Part shown: piece by piece, positions 35,304-43,916 of the stretch
Position numbering within the stretch: the first letter of the stretch is position 1
How the letters are laid out: every line of letters starts with the position of its first letter
DNA from: a bacterium
GTDB lineage: Bacteria; Bacillota; Clostridia; Oscillospirales; Ruminococcaceae
Reading direction: 5' to 3'
NCBI GenBank assembly: GCA_004561545.1
Contig: SFVK01000010.1
Coordinates: 1 to 64,000 of the forward strand
Length of the DNA: 64,000 nucleotides
The notes under the pieces: model-generated
What the model was told of the DNA's origin: nothing
The model's database searches: none
What the model saw: the letters and a program-made list of their open reading frames with translations, nothing else
Program-made: the position numbers and the translations under genes

Positions 35304-35969
35304 ATGAAAAAGAAAGACCCTGTACTGAAAACCAAACGGATGCGCATCCAGCCGATGTCAGACCGCGAAATTGAGGAACTGATTCAGACATCCGACTCGG
35401 ACGAACTGCGGTCCGCGTATCGCGAAATGTTGGACGGATGCAGGCGCGATCCCGAGCACCGGATTTGGTATACGCCGTGGAAAATGGCGCTGAAAAACGG
35501 ACCCGCATCCATAGGCGACCTCTGCTTTAAAGGTCCCGCCCGGGACAGCGCCGTTGAAATCGGCTATGGAATCCTGCCGGAATTTGAAGGAAACGGCTAT
35601 ATGACGGAGGCGGTCCAGGCGATGACCCGGTGGGCATTTGATCGGTCCGTTGTGTTTGTTGAGGCGGAAACCGAACCGGAGAACAAAGCGTCCCAGCGCA
35701 TTCTGGAAAAATGCGGGTTCATCCCCGATGGGGAGGGAAAAGAAGGCCCGCGTTTTGTTCTGGAGTCTCCCTTGACCAACTGGATGGCCATCTTTATGCT
35801 TTTGGGGATGAGCCTGGGCACCTCTTTTGGCGCCTTGTGGGGCAACACGGGAACCGGCATATCTCTGGGGCTTTGTTTCGGACTGTGCATCGGCGCCGCT
35901 CTGGATTCCTCCGCGCAGAAAGAACGGAAAGCCCAGTGGGACCAGCGTAAAAACCGTCCTCAACTGTAA
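35304..35969 (+). CDS. GNAT acetyltransferase with C-terminal membrane hairpin
   Basis: 221 residues. The N-terminal 150 residues are a RimJ/RimL-type GNAT: KTKRMRIQPMS, EIGYGILPEFEGNGYMTEAV (acetyl-CoA loop) and NKASQRILEKCGF. The last 65 residues hold two short hydrophobic segments in a glycine-spaced pattern (MLLGMSLGTSFGALWGN and GISLGLCFGLCIGAAL), which would anchor it to the membrane. Substrate unknown. ATG 35304 is chosen over 35280 for a weak AGGTGA site. It follows the XRE module and may be co-transcribed with it. Confidence 0.82.
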   Translation: MKKKDPVLKTKRMRIQPMSDREIEELIQTSDSDELRSAYREMLDGCRRDPEHRIWYTPWKMALKNGPASIGDLCFKGPARDSAVEIGYGILPEFEGNGYMTEAVQAMTRWAFDRSVVFVEAETEPENKASQRILEKCGFIPDGEGKEGPRFVLESPLTNWMAIFMLLGMSLGTSFGALWGNTGTGISLGLCFGLCIGAALDSSAQKERKAQWDQRKNRPQL

Positions 35970-36035
35970 GGCAGCGGAGCGGCTGCGCATCAAGCGCCGC
36001 ACCGCAGCAAAGGGCCAGTCCATTCAAAGAACAAC

Positions 36036-36081
36036 AAAAGAGGGGGCCGCTGTGCAAGGGAAGTTCCTGCACAGCGGCCCC
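36036..36081 (-). terminator. Terminator after deoC
   Basis: 14-bp stem GGGGCCGCTGTGCA/TGCACAGCGGCCCC (36068-36081, 36043-36056) followed by CCTCTTTTG on the minus strand. Confidence 0.75.
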
Positions 36082-36098
36082 ATCCTGATGTTTGGGAA

Positions 36099-36752
36099 TT
36101 ATTTCAGCAGTTTGACGGCCCGGGAGGTGCCCAGGCGGTCAGCGCCCAGATCCAGAAATTTTTCCATATCCTCCACGGTGGAGATGCCGCCGGCGGCCTT
36201 GATCTTGCAGCGGCCGCGGACGCAGCGGGCAAACAGCTCAATGTCATGGAAGGTCGCGCCTGCGGTGGAAAAGCCGGTGCTGGTCTTGATAAAGTCAGCC
36301 CCCGCTTCCACCACCAGGTCACACATTTTTTCCTTTTCCTCATCGGTGAGCAGGCAGGTCTCGATGATGACCTTGAGAACCTTATCCCCGATGGCCTGCT
36401 TGACGGCGGCGATATCCTCGCGCACGGCGTCATACTCGCCATTTTTCAGGCGGCCGATGTTGATGACCATATCCACCTCATCGGCGCCGTTTGCCACAGC
36501 GGTTTTCGCCTCAAAGCATTTGGACGCGGTGTCCATGGCGCCCAGAGGGAAGCCGACCACGCAGCAGACCGGCACGCGGCCCGCCAGGTACGCGGCCGCC
36601 TGACGGACATAGCAGGTGTTGATGCAGACAGAAGCGGTATGATATTCCATGGCTTCATCACACAGCGCCTTAACCTGCGGCCAGGTGGCCTCCGGCTTGA
36701 GGAGGGTGTGATCCACCCTGGAAAGAATCTCTTCCCGGGAATAGCGGCTCAT
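36099..36752 (-). CDS. deoC: Deoxyribose-phosphate aldolase
   Basis: 217 residues, class I aldolase splitting 2-deoxyribose 5-phosphate into glyceraldehyde 3-phosphate and acetaldehyde. RVDHTLLKPEAT opens the barrel, EVDMVINIGRLKNG carries the catalytic Asp, KVIIETCLL and the Schiff-base Lys in ADFIKTSTGF (near residue 152) are present, with IKAAGGI near the C-terminus. Its ATG overlaps the stop of a 52-residue membrane protein gene (ATGA). Confidence 0.96.
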   Translation of the reverse strand: MSRYSREEILSRVDHTLLKPEATWPQVKALCDEAMEYHTASVCINTCYVRQAAAYLAGRVPVCCVVGFPLGAMDTASKCFEAKTAVANGADEVDMVINIGRLKNGEYDAVREDIAAVKQAIGDKVLKVIIETCLLTDEEKEKMCDLVVEAGADFIKTSTGFSTAGATFHDIELFARCVRGRCKIKAAGGISTVEDMEKFLDLGADRLGTSRAVKLLK

Positions 36753-36907
36753 TTAAACTCGGCTCCCTTCTTGCAGGTCTTGCACAGATGGGACTGATGC
36801 AGGCCAATGGCAGAGAAAACAATGGACGTAATGCTCACGGTGGCACCAATGATGCCCAGGATCAGGCCGGTGAGGCGGAAGGCTCCGCCGCGAATCTTGT
36901 TTTTCAT
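36749..36907 (-). CDS. Small membrane protein with CxxC tail upstream of deoC
   Basis: A 52-residue ORF: basic N-terminus MKNKIRGGAFRLTG, one hydrophobic helix (LILGIIGATVSITSIVFSAIG, about residues 15-35), then HQSHLCKTCKKGAEFK with a CxxC pair that could bind metal or cycle redox. AAAAGGAGG lies seven bases before the ATG and the stop overlaps the deoC start (ATGA), so it is very likely translated. No known family is recognised. Confidence 0.75.
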   Translation of the reverse strand: MKNKIRGGAFRLTGLILGIIGATVSITSIVFSAIGLHQSHLCKTCKKGAEFK

Positions 36908-37012
36908 AAGGTTGCCTCCTTTTGGGTGTGGCCCGGCTCACGGCCGGGCGGATATTGAAGGGAGCCCGGGGAACCGGACCCCGCAGGGAAACAGAGGGGG
37001 ATGCGGCGGCTC

Positions 37013-37462
37013 TTATTTCTTTTTGAAGATCAAGAGCTTGCTGAACACATAGTTGGATACGATGACAATGACCTGGCTGAACAGCTTGACGCCCATGGCC
37101 CACAGTTCACCGTTGGCCGCAGCGAACGCCACATGGGGCGCCAAAATGGTAACGCCCAGCCAGATAATCACCTGATCCAACACCATGGTGAAGATCCGGC
37201 AGGACACAAACTGCCCGAACTCCGCCCAGGCAGCCTTGCCGGTGTTTTTGCTGCGGAACACAAAGGTGCGGTTGGTCCAGTACGCAAAGAGAATGCAGAT
37301 GGCATTATCCAGAACATTGCCCGCACCGGTGGCAAAATCGGTGCCAAAAACCGCCTGAAACAGGGCGAACAGCACCAGATTGAGCAGCGTGGCCACCCCG
37401 CCAAAGAACAGGTAGGACAGGCCCTCGTAATATTTTTTGATCAGTGCTTTGATTTTTTCCAT
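37013..37462 (-). CDS. GtrA-family membrane protein
   Basis: 149 residues with four membrane helices. YEGLSYLFFGGVATLLNLVLFALF and NAICILFAYWTNRTFVFRSK match the GtrA family, which flips or assists transport of polyprenyl-phosphate sugars for surface glycans. It could serve the GT2/GT39 enzymes in this window. Starts about 50 bp after the ispH-rpsA terminator and is followed by the small CxxC protein gene. Confidence 0.92.
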   Translation of the reverse strand: MEKIKALIKKYYEGLSYLFFGGVATLLNLVLFALFQAVFGTDFATGAGNVLDNAICILFAYWTNRTFVFRSKNTGKAAWAEFGQFVSCRIFTMVLDQVIIWLGVTILAPHVAFAAANGELWAMGVKLFSQVIVIVSNYVFSKLLIFKKK

Positions 37463-37504
37463 GGGAATCCTTATGTGATGGTCCCGCGCCGGGGCGTCGG
37501 ACGG

Positions 37505-37542
37505 AAAAGCAAAAGGGGCCCGCCTGTTGCCAGGCAGGCCCC
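37505..37542 (-). terminator. Terminator after ispH-rpsA
   Basis: Stem GGGGCCTGCCTG/CAGGCGGGCCCC (37531-37542, 37515-37526) followed by TTTTGCTTTT. Confidence 0.85.
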
Positions 37543-37558
37543 TGCGGTAAGACGGGGA

Positions 37559-39484
37559 TTACTCAGCGTCGCCCTCAGCGGCCTCATCAAGGCAGGCCTT
37601 CATGGACAGGCTGATGCGCTTACGGTCAAAGTCCACATTGATGAGCTTGACCTTGACTTCGTCGCCGACCTTCAGAACGTCGGAAACCTTGTTCACACGC
37701 TCATTGCTGATCTCGCTGATGTGAACCAGGCCGTCAACGCCGGGCAGGATGCGGACAAAGGCGCCGAACTTGGTGATGGAGACCACCGGAGCGGTGAACT
37801 CAGAGCCGATGGGATAGTTGTTCTTCAGCTGCTCCCAGGGGTTGTCCTCTTCCTTCTTGAAGCCCAGAGAAACCTTCTGGTTCTCGGGATCGTAGCTCTT
37901 GACATAGACCTCGATGGTGTCGCCCACGCTGACAACCTCAGAGGGATGCTTGATGTTGGACCAGCTCAGCTCGCTGATGTGGCACAGGCCGTCCACACCG
38001 CCGATGTCCACAAAGGCGCCGTAGGAGGTCAGGCTCTTGACCACACCGGTGTACTTCTTGCCAACCTCGACGCTCTGCCAGAACTCTTCGCGCTTGGCCT
38101 TGTTCTCCTCAGCGGTCACCTTGTTGATGCTGCCAACGATCTTGCGGCCGGCGCACTCGGTGATGACCAGCTTGACGTGCTGGCCAACCAGCTTGGTGTA
38201 GTCCTCATCACGGCGCATGGTGGCCTGGGAACGGGGCACAAAGACGCGCACGCCCTTGACGTTGACCACAACGCCGCCCTTGTTGGCCTCCATGACATCG
38301 CCTTCCATGACGGTGCCGTTCTCGGCAGCTTCAGAAACGTCCTTCATGCCCTTCTGGGCCTCAAAACGGACGCGGGACAGGGTATCGACACCCTCCTGGT
38401 CATTGGTCTTGACCACAACCAGATCCAGCTCGTCGTCCACCTTAACAAGGTCTTCCATCTTGGCGTTGGGATCATGGCTCATCTCGCTGAGCTTGACGAT
38501 ACCGGTGTGCTTGGAGCCGTCGATGCCCACAACACACTCCGTCGGGGAAACGCTGATGACCTTGGCTTTCACGATCTTACCTGCGTACAAGGGCTTGGCC
38601 TCGGATGCCTCCAGCATCTCGGCAAAGCTCATGTCGTCACGGATTTCTTCACTCATACAGTTAAGTACCTCCTCAATTATAGACGAAGGCGTTGAAGCCC
38701 CGGCTGTTACCCCCACCGTCCGGGCACTGCGGAGCCAATCCCGGTCGAGTTCATCAGCTGTCTCGACATTGACGGCTCTGGTATGCCTGGCGGCGACCTG
38801 CAGCAGCTTTTGGGTATTGGAAGAATGATGACCACCAATGACAACCATATGGTCGCATTTTTGGCTGAGGTCTTCCGCTTCCTGTTGCCTCGCCCACGTT
38901 GCATTACATATTGTATCAAATATTTTTGAATTTGTACACTGGTTTTTCAAAAATTCCTTGCAGATTTCCCAGCTTTGCACATTGAAGGTGGTCTGGGCCA
39001 CCACATAAATGGATTTTTGTTTCTCAAGCTCCGGGGCGAGTCTTTTCAGCTGCTCCAGATTTGCAAAAATTCTCACTTCTCCCGAAGTATGGCCCACAAT
39101 TCCCTGAACCTCCGGGTGCGAAGCATCCCCTGCGACCAGAAGGAGCGCCCCGTTTTCCCCTGCTTCCGCAGCAATCTTATGGATTTTTGTAACGAACGGG
39201 CAGGTGGCATCATGAAACGCCAGGCTCCGTGTGTTGATTTTGTCATAGACCTCCCGGGGGACGCCATGGCTGCGGATCACCACCTCATATCCGTCGGGTA
39301 CCTGTTCCACCGTGTCACAGGTAACGGCGCCCCGGCGCTCCAGGTCCTGAACCACCTGGGGGCTGTGGATCAGCGGACCCAGGGTGGCCACCTTGCGGCC
39401 TTCCCCCAGCAGCTGGTAGGTCATCTCGACCGCGCGGTTCACACCAAAACAGAACCCGGCGGTTTTGGCAAGAATTACCTTCAT
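37559..39484 (-). CDS. ispH-rpsA: Bifunctional IspH (HMBPP reductase)-ribosomal protein S1 fusion
   Basis: 641 residues. The first 280 are IspH, the last MEP-pathway enzyme making IPP and DMAPP, with 4Fe-4S Cys residues in AGFCFGVNRA (Cys12), DATCPFV and TICNAT. The rest holds four S1 RNA-binding repeats, for example YTGVVKSLTSYGAFVDIGGVDGLCHISELSW and FTAPVVSITKFGAFVRI...GLVHISEIS. This fusion is known from Clostridia. The domain boundary is near VLNCMSEEIRDDMSF. It follows plsC by 35 bp and ends at a strong terminator. Confidence 0.96.
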   Translation of the reverse strand: MKVILAKTAGFCFGVNRAVEMTYQLLGEGRKVATLGPLIHSPQVVQDLERRGAVTCDTVEQVPDGYEVVIRSHGVPREVYDKINTRSLAFHDATCPFVTKIHKIAAEAGENGALLLVAGDASHPEVQGIVGHTSGEVRIFANLEQLKRLAPELEKQKSIYVVAQTTFNVQSWEICKEFLKNQCTNSKIFDTICNATWARQQEAEDLSQKCDHMVVIGGHHSSNTQKLLQVAARHTRAVNVETADELDRDWLRSARTVGVTAGASTPSSIIEEVLNCMSEEIRDDMSFAEMLEASEAKPLYAGKIVKAKVISVSPTECVVGIDGSKHTGIVKLSEMSHDPNAKMEDLVKVDDELDLVVVKTNDQEGVDTLSRVRFEAQKGMKDVSEAAENGTVMEGDVMEANKGGVVVNVKGVRVFVPRSQATMRRDEDYTKLVGQHVKLVITECAGRKIVGSINKVTAEENKAKREEFWQSVEVGKKYTGVVKSLTSYGAFVDIGGVDGLCHISELSWSNIKHPSEVVSVGDTIEVYVKSYDPENQKVSLGFKKEEDNPWEQLKNNYPIGSEFTAPVVSITKFGAFVRILPGVDGLVHISEISNERVNKVSDVLKVGDEVKVKLINVDFDRKRISLSMKACLDEAAEGDAE

Positions 39485-39519
39485 GGAATTACCTCATTCC
39501 GCTGGCACAGGGCCGCGGC

Positions 39520-40155
39520 TCATTGGAACTTGTTTTGCTCGTACAGCCGCTCCAGCTCCTCCTTAAGGCGGCTGCGCAGGGCACGCAGCTTGGGGACCGA
39601 GCGGCGGGGGTCCTCCACCTTCATTTCGGCGGCGGGGATGGGGGTGCCAAAACAGATGCGCATCCGGCAGAACAGGTGCATCCGATGGTCGGGGGTGTCA
39701 TAGATGATGCGGCAGGGCACCATATCGGCGTCCGCATTGCCGGCGATCAGGAAGGCGCCGCTCTTGAGGGTGCCCAGTTCGCCGGTTTTGCTGCGGGTAC
39801 CCTCGGGAAAGATGAGAATGGGCGTGCCGTTTTTGCATTTCTCCGTCACTTGATCGATGGTGCCCATATCGCCCTTGCCCCGGTCGATGGGCACAGCGCC
39901 CATGCAGGAGAGGAACCACCCAATGAGAGGATTGCGGAACAGCTCCTGCTTGGCCAGAATGGTATACCGCTTCCAACTGAAAATGCAGTCCAGAATATAG
40001 ACGGGGTCCAGGTCCGAGAGATGGTTGGAGGCAATCACATGGGCGCGGTCTTTGGGGATATTTTCCCGGCCGATGACCTGGATGCGCCAGAGAATGTGAA
40101 TCAGCGGCCAGACAATGGGCAGCAAAATCCAATAGAGAAGCATAAGCAATACCAC
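39520..40155 (-). CDS. plsC: 1-acyl-sn-glycerol-3-phosphate acyltransferase
   Basis: 211 residues. An N-terminal membrane helix (LLMLLYWILLPIVWPL), the catalytic HX4D in ASNHLSDLDPVYI near residue 45, and substrate loop IFPEGTRSKTGEL near 117. It makes phosphatidic acid at the membrane. Located between cmk and ispH-rpsA, a conserved clostridial order. Confidence 0.94.
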   Translation of the reverse strand: MVLLMLLYWILLPIVWPLIHILWRIQVIGRENIPKDRAHVIASNHLSDLDPVYILDCIFSWKRYTILAKQELFRNPLIGWFLSCMGAVPIDRGKGDMGTIDQVTEKCKNGTPILIFPEGTRSKTGELGTLKSGAFLIAGNADADMVPCRIIYDTPDHRMHLFCRMRICFGTPIPAAEMKVEDPRRSVPKLRALRSRLKEELERLYEQNKFQ

Positions 40156-40191
40156 CGTTTTCTTTTATTTTGACGTCCTTTTTGGGCTGCG

Positions 40192-40854
40192 TCAGATCCG
40201 TTGCTGAATCGTCTGTTTGAGCAGGCGGAAGCTCTGTTCAAAATCCAGATCGCTGGTGTCAATCCGAACGGCGTCAGGGGCCTGGCGCAGCGGCGCGGCG
40301 GCACGGGTGGAGTCCTGCTCGTCCCGACGCTCAATGTCCGCCAGAACGCCGGCATACTCCACCGCAGCCCCCTTCTCCTTCAGTTCCCTGTAACGCCGGT
40401 CTGCCCGGGCCCTGGCGGAGGCGGTCAGGAAAATCTTGACGGTGGCGTCGGGCAGCACCACGGTTCCGATGTCCCGCCCGTCCATGAGCACATCCCGGCT
40501 GCGGGCCAGGGCGCGCTGGGTCTCCAGCAGAAAAGCGCGCACCGCCGGGTTGGCCGCCACGCCGGAAGCCGCCATGCCGATCTCCTCGGCACGGATGGCG
40601 GCGGAAACGTCCTCGCCGTTGAGGAAAATGTGCTGGGTCCCCTCCTCCATCGTTATGTCCAGATGAATTTCGGGCAGCAGGGCTTCCACGCCGGGCTGGT
40701 CCTTGGGGTCCACCCCATGGCGCACCGCATAGAGGCCGATGGCGCGGTACATGGCGCCGGTGTCCACATAGGTATAGCCCAGTTCGGCCGCCAGGCGCTT
40801 GGCCATGGTGGATTTTCCCGCGCCGGAAGGGCCGTCAATGGCAACTGAAATCAT
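40192..40854 (-). CDS. cmk: Cytidylate kinase
   Basis: 220 residues. P-loop AIDGPSGAGKSTMAKRLA at the N-terminus, YVDTGAMYRAIG, MDGRDIGTVVLPDA, and lid-region ARADRRYRELKEKG. It phosphorylates CMP and dCMP. ATG 40854 has AAAAGGAG upstream; the longer ORF has no RBS. Confidence 0.97.
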   Translation of the reverse strand: MISVAIDGPSGAGKSTMAKRLAAELGYTYVDTGAMYRAIGLYAVRHGVDPKDQPGVEALLPEIHLDITMEEGTQHIFLNGEDVSAAIRAEEIGMAASGVAANPAVRAFLLETQRALARSRDVLMDGRDIGTVVLPDATVKIFLTASARARADRRYRELKEKGAAVEYAGVLADIERRDEQDSTRAAAPLRQAPDAVRIDTSDLDFEQSFRLLKQTIQQRI

Positions 40855-40974
40855 AGCAAGGAACTCCTTTTCTTGATCATATCTTTCATCAAGCAGAAAT
40901 GCGTTCAAATATTGTTGAATCGTTATACAAAAACACCAAGAACACCCGATTTCCCTCAAAAAAGGAGTGCGCCA

Positions 40975-42192
40975 TCACATGGCACGGACGGCGGCGCGGG
41001 CGGTGGACCAGGCAATCTGAAGATTGTACCCGCCGGTGCGGGCATCCACATCGAGAACCTCCCCCGCAAAGAAGAGGTTGCGGCAGAGCTTGCTCTCCAT
41101 GGTTTTGGGGTTCACCTCCCGGGTGTCCACGCCGCCCGCCGTGATCACCGCGTGTTCCAGATCCCCCAGCGCCGTGACCGGCACCTGCCAATGCTTGCAG
41201 AGCTGCACCAGAGCCAGCTTCTGTTCCCGGGTGATCTGGGCTGCCCGGGTGGCCGGGTCAACGCCCCACTTTTCCACCGCCACCGGACGCATGGAGCGGG
41301 GCAGCAGCTTGTCCAGCGCCCCCTGGGCGCTGTGACCGCCCAGAGCGGAAAAATCCCGGGTCAGGCGGTCATAGAGGGTTTTGTCATCCAGAGCGGGCTT
41401 GAGATCAAACTCACAGATATAATGGTGCTTGTCAATGTCATCGATATAGGTGGAGGCCGAGAGCACCAGCGGGCCGGAAAGGCCAAAATGGGTGAACAGC
41501 GCCTCGCCCTGCTCGGTGAAAAGCGGCTTGCCGTCCCGCAGCAGCGTAAGCGTCACATTGCGCAGGCTGAGGCCCATCATGCGGCGGCAGGCGGAATCCG
41601 GGCTGACCAGGCTGCACAGGCTGGGCTGGGGCGGCACAATGGCGTGCCCCGCCTGGCGGGCCAGACGATAGCCGGACCCGTCGCTGCCGGTGGCGGGATA
41701 ACTGGTGCCGCCGGTGGCCACCAGCACCCGGCAGGCGGGCAGTTCCCTGCCCTCCGCCGTGACGGCGCCGGTACAGGCGCCCTGGGAAATCAGCAGTTTT
41801 TTGGCGCTGCCGCGCGCAAACTGAGCGCCGTCCGCATAGCCGCGCAGTGCGGCCAACACATCGGCGGCGTGGTCGCTTTGGGGAAACACCCGGCGTCCCC
41901 GCTCGGTCTTGAGGGGAACGCCCAGCCGCTCAAAAAGGTCCATGGCCGCCGACGGCGGGAATGCATACAGGCTGGAATAGAGAAATCGGGGGTTATGGCG
42001 CACATAGTTGAGGAACTCCCGCGGGTCACAGTCATTGGTGACATTGCAGCGGCCCTTACCGGTGATGAGCAGTTTTTGGCCGGGGCCTTTGGGGTTGTGT
42101 TCCAGAACGGTGACGGTCATTCCCTGCTCCAGCGCGGTGCCGGCGGCCATCAGCCCGGCGGCGCCGCCGCCGATGATGAGAAGATCGGTCAT
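40975..42192 (-). CDS. Flavoprotein, BaiN/HI0933 family
   Basis: 405 residues. FAD-binding LLIIGGGAAGLMAAGTA, then GQKLLITGKGRCNVTN (family signature near 40), VATGGTSYPATGSDGSGY, and the C-terminal NPKTMESKLCRNLFFAGEVLDVDARTGGYNLQ-type segment with AWSTA. Precise reaction unknown; BaiN members reduce bile acid intermediates but most are uncharacterised. Conserved with cmk in Clostridia. Its ATG overlaps the upstream membrane protein gene by four bases. Confidence 0.93.
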   Translation of the reverse strand: MTDLLIIGGGAAGLMAAGTALEQGMTVTVLEHNPKGPGQKLLITGKGRCNVTNDCDPREFLNYVRHNPRFLYSSLYAFPPSAAMDLFERLGVPLKTERGRRVFPQSDHAADVLAALRGYADGAQFARGSAKKLLISQGACTGAVTAEGRELPACRVLVATGGTSYPATGSDGSGYRLARQAGHAIVPPQPSLCSLVSPDSACRRMMGLSLRNVTLTLLRDGKPLFTEQGEALFTHFGLSGPLVLSASTYIDDIDKHHYICEFDLKPALDDKTLYDRLTRDFSALGGHSAQGALDKLLPRSMRPVAVEKWGVDPATRAAQITREQKLALVQLCKHWQVPVTALGDLEHAVITAGGVDTREVNPKTMESKLCRNLFFAGEVLDVDARTGGYNLQIAWSTARAAVRAM

Positions 42193-43895
42193 CGTGTGGT
42201 CTCCTTTTTATGATACAGCACCACCGCGCAGAACGTGTAGAGCAGCAGCAGCGGGTGGACGGTGGCAAGATACATGGTGGACGTGCCAATGCCAAAGCTG
42301 GACACCTCCACAAAGGCAATCATGGCGCAGCGCAGCGCGGCCATCCCCACAAAGCCGAGAAGCAGCAGCCACGGCACCACCCGGTCCGCCGTGCGCCGGC
42401 GCAGCACGCCGGGCAGCGCGCGCAGATGGAGCACCACGGCCAGAACAAAGCCCGCCGTGAGCGCAGCGGCATAAACAAGGCGGACCCCATCCAGCAGCCG
42501 GTAAACCAGCAATTGGAGCGGGCTGTAGTAGGGGGTATCCTTCCCCGCCTGGGCTGCCCCGTTGAAGGAACAGTGAAGATAGCCGGACCACTGGGCAAAA
42601 TCCTCCTGCGTTCCGATGGAGCGCAGTTCCGCATAGTAAGCCGGGCAATCCTGGAAGGTCAGCGACCAGACGGCGCTGACGGCGGCCTCCTTCAGCGTGG
42701 GCAGCACATACTGCGCCCGGATGGGCTGGCTGGTGCCGCTGCGCGGCCCGCTGCGGGTGGGCAGCGTACCGTCCTCGCAGGCGGCGTTGATCTTGTCCGC
42801 CACGGTGCGCCAGTAGGTTTCGGCGGTGGCGGCGGACGCATAGATGCCCTCAAACTGGGCAGCCCGGCGGACAGCCCAGTAGAAGCTGCCCGCGCGGTAA
42901 TCGTTCCGTTCGGGGTCCCGGAAATCGTTGCGGAGCTGGGGGTCCTCCTCCAGCCAATATTCCAGGCATTGCAGCTCGGGCACCGCGTCATAGAGCTTCT
43001 GGCGGGCGTCGGCGGGCACGCTGAGCAACGGGTCCTCCGACGCGGTGGCAACCCGGGTCATGGCGCCCATGGCGTCGGCAAATGCGCCCTCAGAGAAATC
43101 CGAGAGGGCAAACACGCCGTAATCATGCTGATTGAGCCCGCAGAAAATGAGCACACCCGCAGCCAGAAGCCCGTAAGGAATGGCCTGCGCGGCACAGCAG
43201 AGCCAGCGCCGTTTGCGCAGGAGCACCACAAGAATGACAACGGTGGCAAGGATGGCGAAGGGCAGCAGAAACAGCCCGGCGTCCTCCCGGTTGAGGGTTC
43301 CGCAGGCAAGACCCGTTCCGGCCGCCAGCAGCCAGGGCCACAGCGGCGCCTCTTTGGGGGAATAAAACACCGCCCGCAGCGCCGCCCCCGCAAAGCCCGC
43401 AAAGCAGAGCAGACAGAGGGCCGGGAAAATATTGTCCCGGTAGACCCGCAGCGTATAGGATGCCCAGGATGAGGGCAGAAACGCCAGCAGCGCGTAAAGG
43501 GCCAGCGTCAGACAGCGGCCCCGGGCGGGGTCCAGCTGGCGCCACAGAGGCTTGAGCGCGTGGGCGGCCAGCAGCGCGGCGGCACACCAGAGCAGCGCGC
43601 CGCCCAGCAGGTAAGGAATGTGCAGCAGATTGAGCAGCGCCAGCCACACCGGAAAAAACATACTTTTGGAGAGGGTGAGATAGTCATACTCCCCCAGCCA
43701 CTGTCCGTTGGTGATGGCGTTGGCGGCGCGGAACATCAGTTCATCGTCCAGCGGTGCGCCGCCCACCCAGGTATAGGCGAGCTGAAAACGGGTCACACCG
43801 CAGCGAAGCACCGTCACGGCCAGCACCCACAGCCAGAACGCGCGGGCAGAGAGGGCCGGACGGAACCGGTTTTTACGGGAATTGGGAGTTGGCAC
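42189..43895 (-). CDS. Large membrane protein of the glycan cluster, GT-C-like
   Basis: 568 residues with about ten membrane helices and a soluble stretch (about 270-430). LAYTWVGGAPLDDELMFRAANAI after the first helix resembles the acidic first loop of GT-C glycosyltransferases. The family is not certain. It lies between a GT87 gene and the flavoprotein, overlapping the latter (ATGA), which ties the glycan operon to the housekeeping operon. Confidence 0.7.
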   Translation of the reverse strand: MPTPNSRKNRFRPALSARAFWLWVLAVTVLRCGVTRFQLAYTWVGGAPLDDELMFRAANAITNGQWLGEYDYLTLSKSMFFPVWLALLNLLHIPYLLGGALLWCAAALLAAHALKPLWRQLDPARGRCLTLALYALLAFLPSSWASYTLRVYRDNIFPALCLLCFAGFAGAALRAVFYSPKEAPLWPWLLAAGTGLACGTLNREDAGLFLLPFAILATVVILVVLLRKRRWLCCAAQAIPYGLLAAGVLIFCGLNQHDYGVFALSDFSEGAFADAMGAMTRVATASEDPLLSVPADARQKLYDAVPELQCLEYWLEEDPQLRNDFRDPERNDYRAGSFYWAVRRAAQFEGIYASAATAETYWRTVADKINAACEDGTLPTRSGPRSGTSQPIRAQYVLPTLKEAAVSAVWSLTFQDCPAYYAELRSIGTQEDFAQWSGYLHCSFNGAAQAGKDTPYYSPLQLLVYRLLDGVRLVYAAALTAGFVLAVVLHLRALPGVLRRRTADRVVPWLLLLGFVGMAALRCAMIAFVEVSSFGIGTSTMYLATVHPLLLLYTFCAVVLYHKKETTR

Positions 43896-43916
43896 GGCAG
43901 CCCGGACCTCCTTTTT

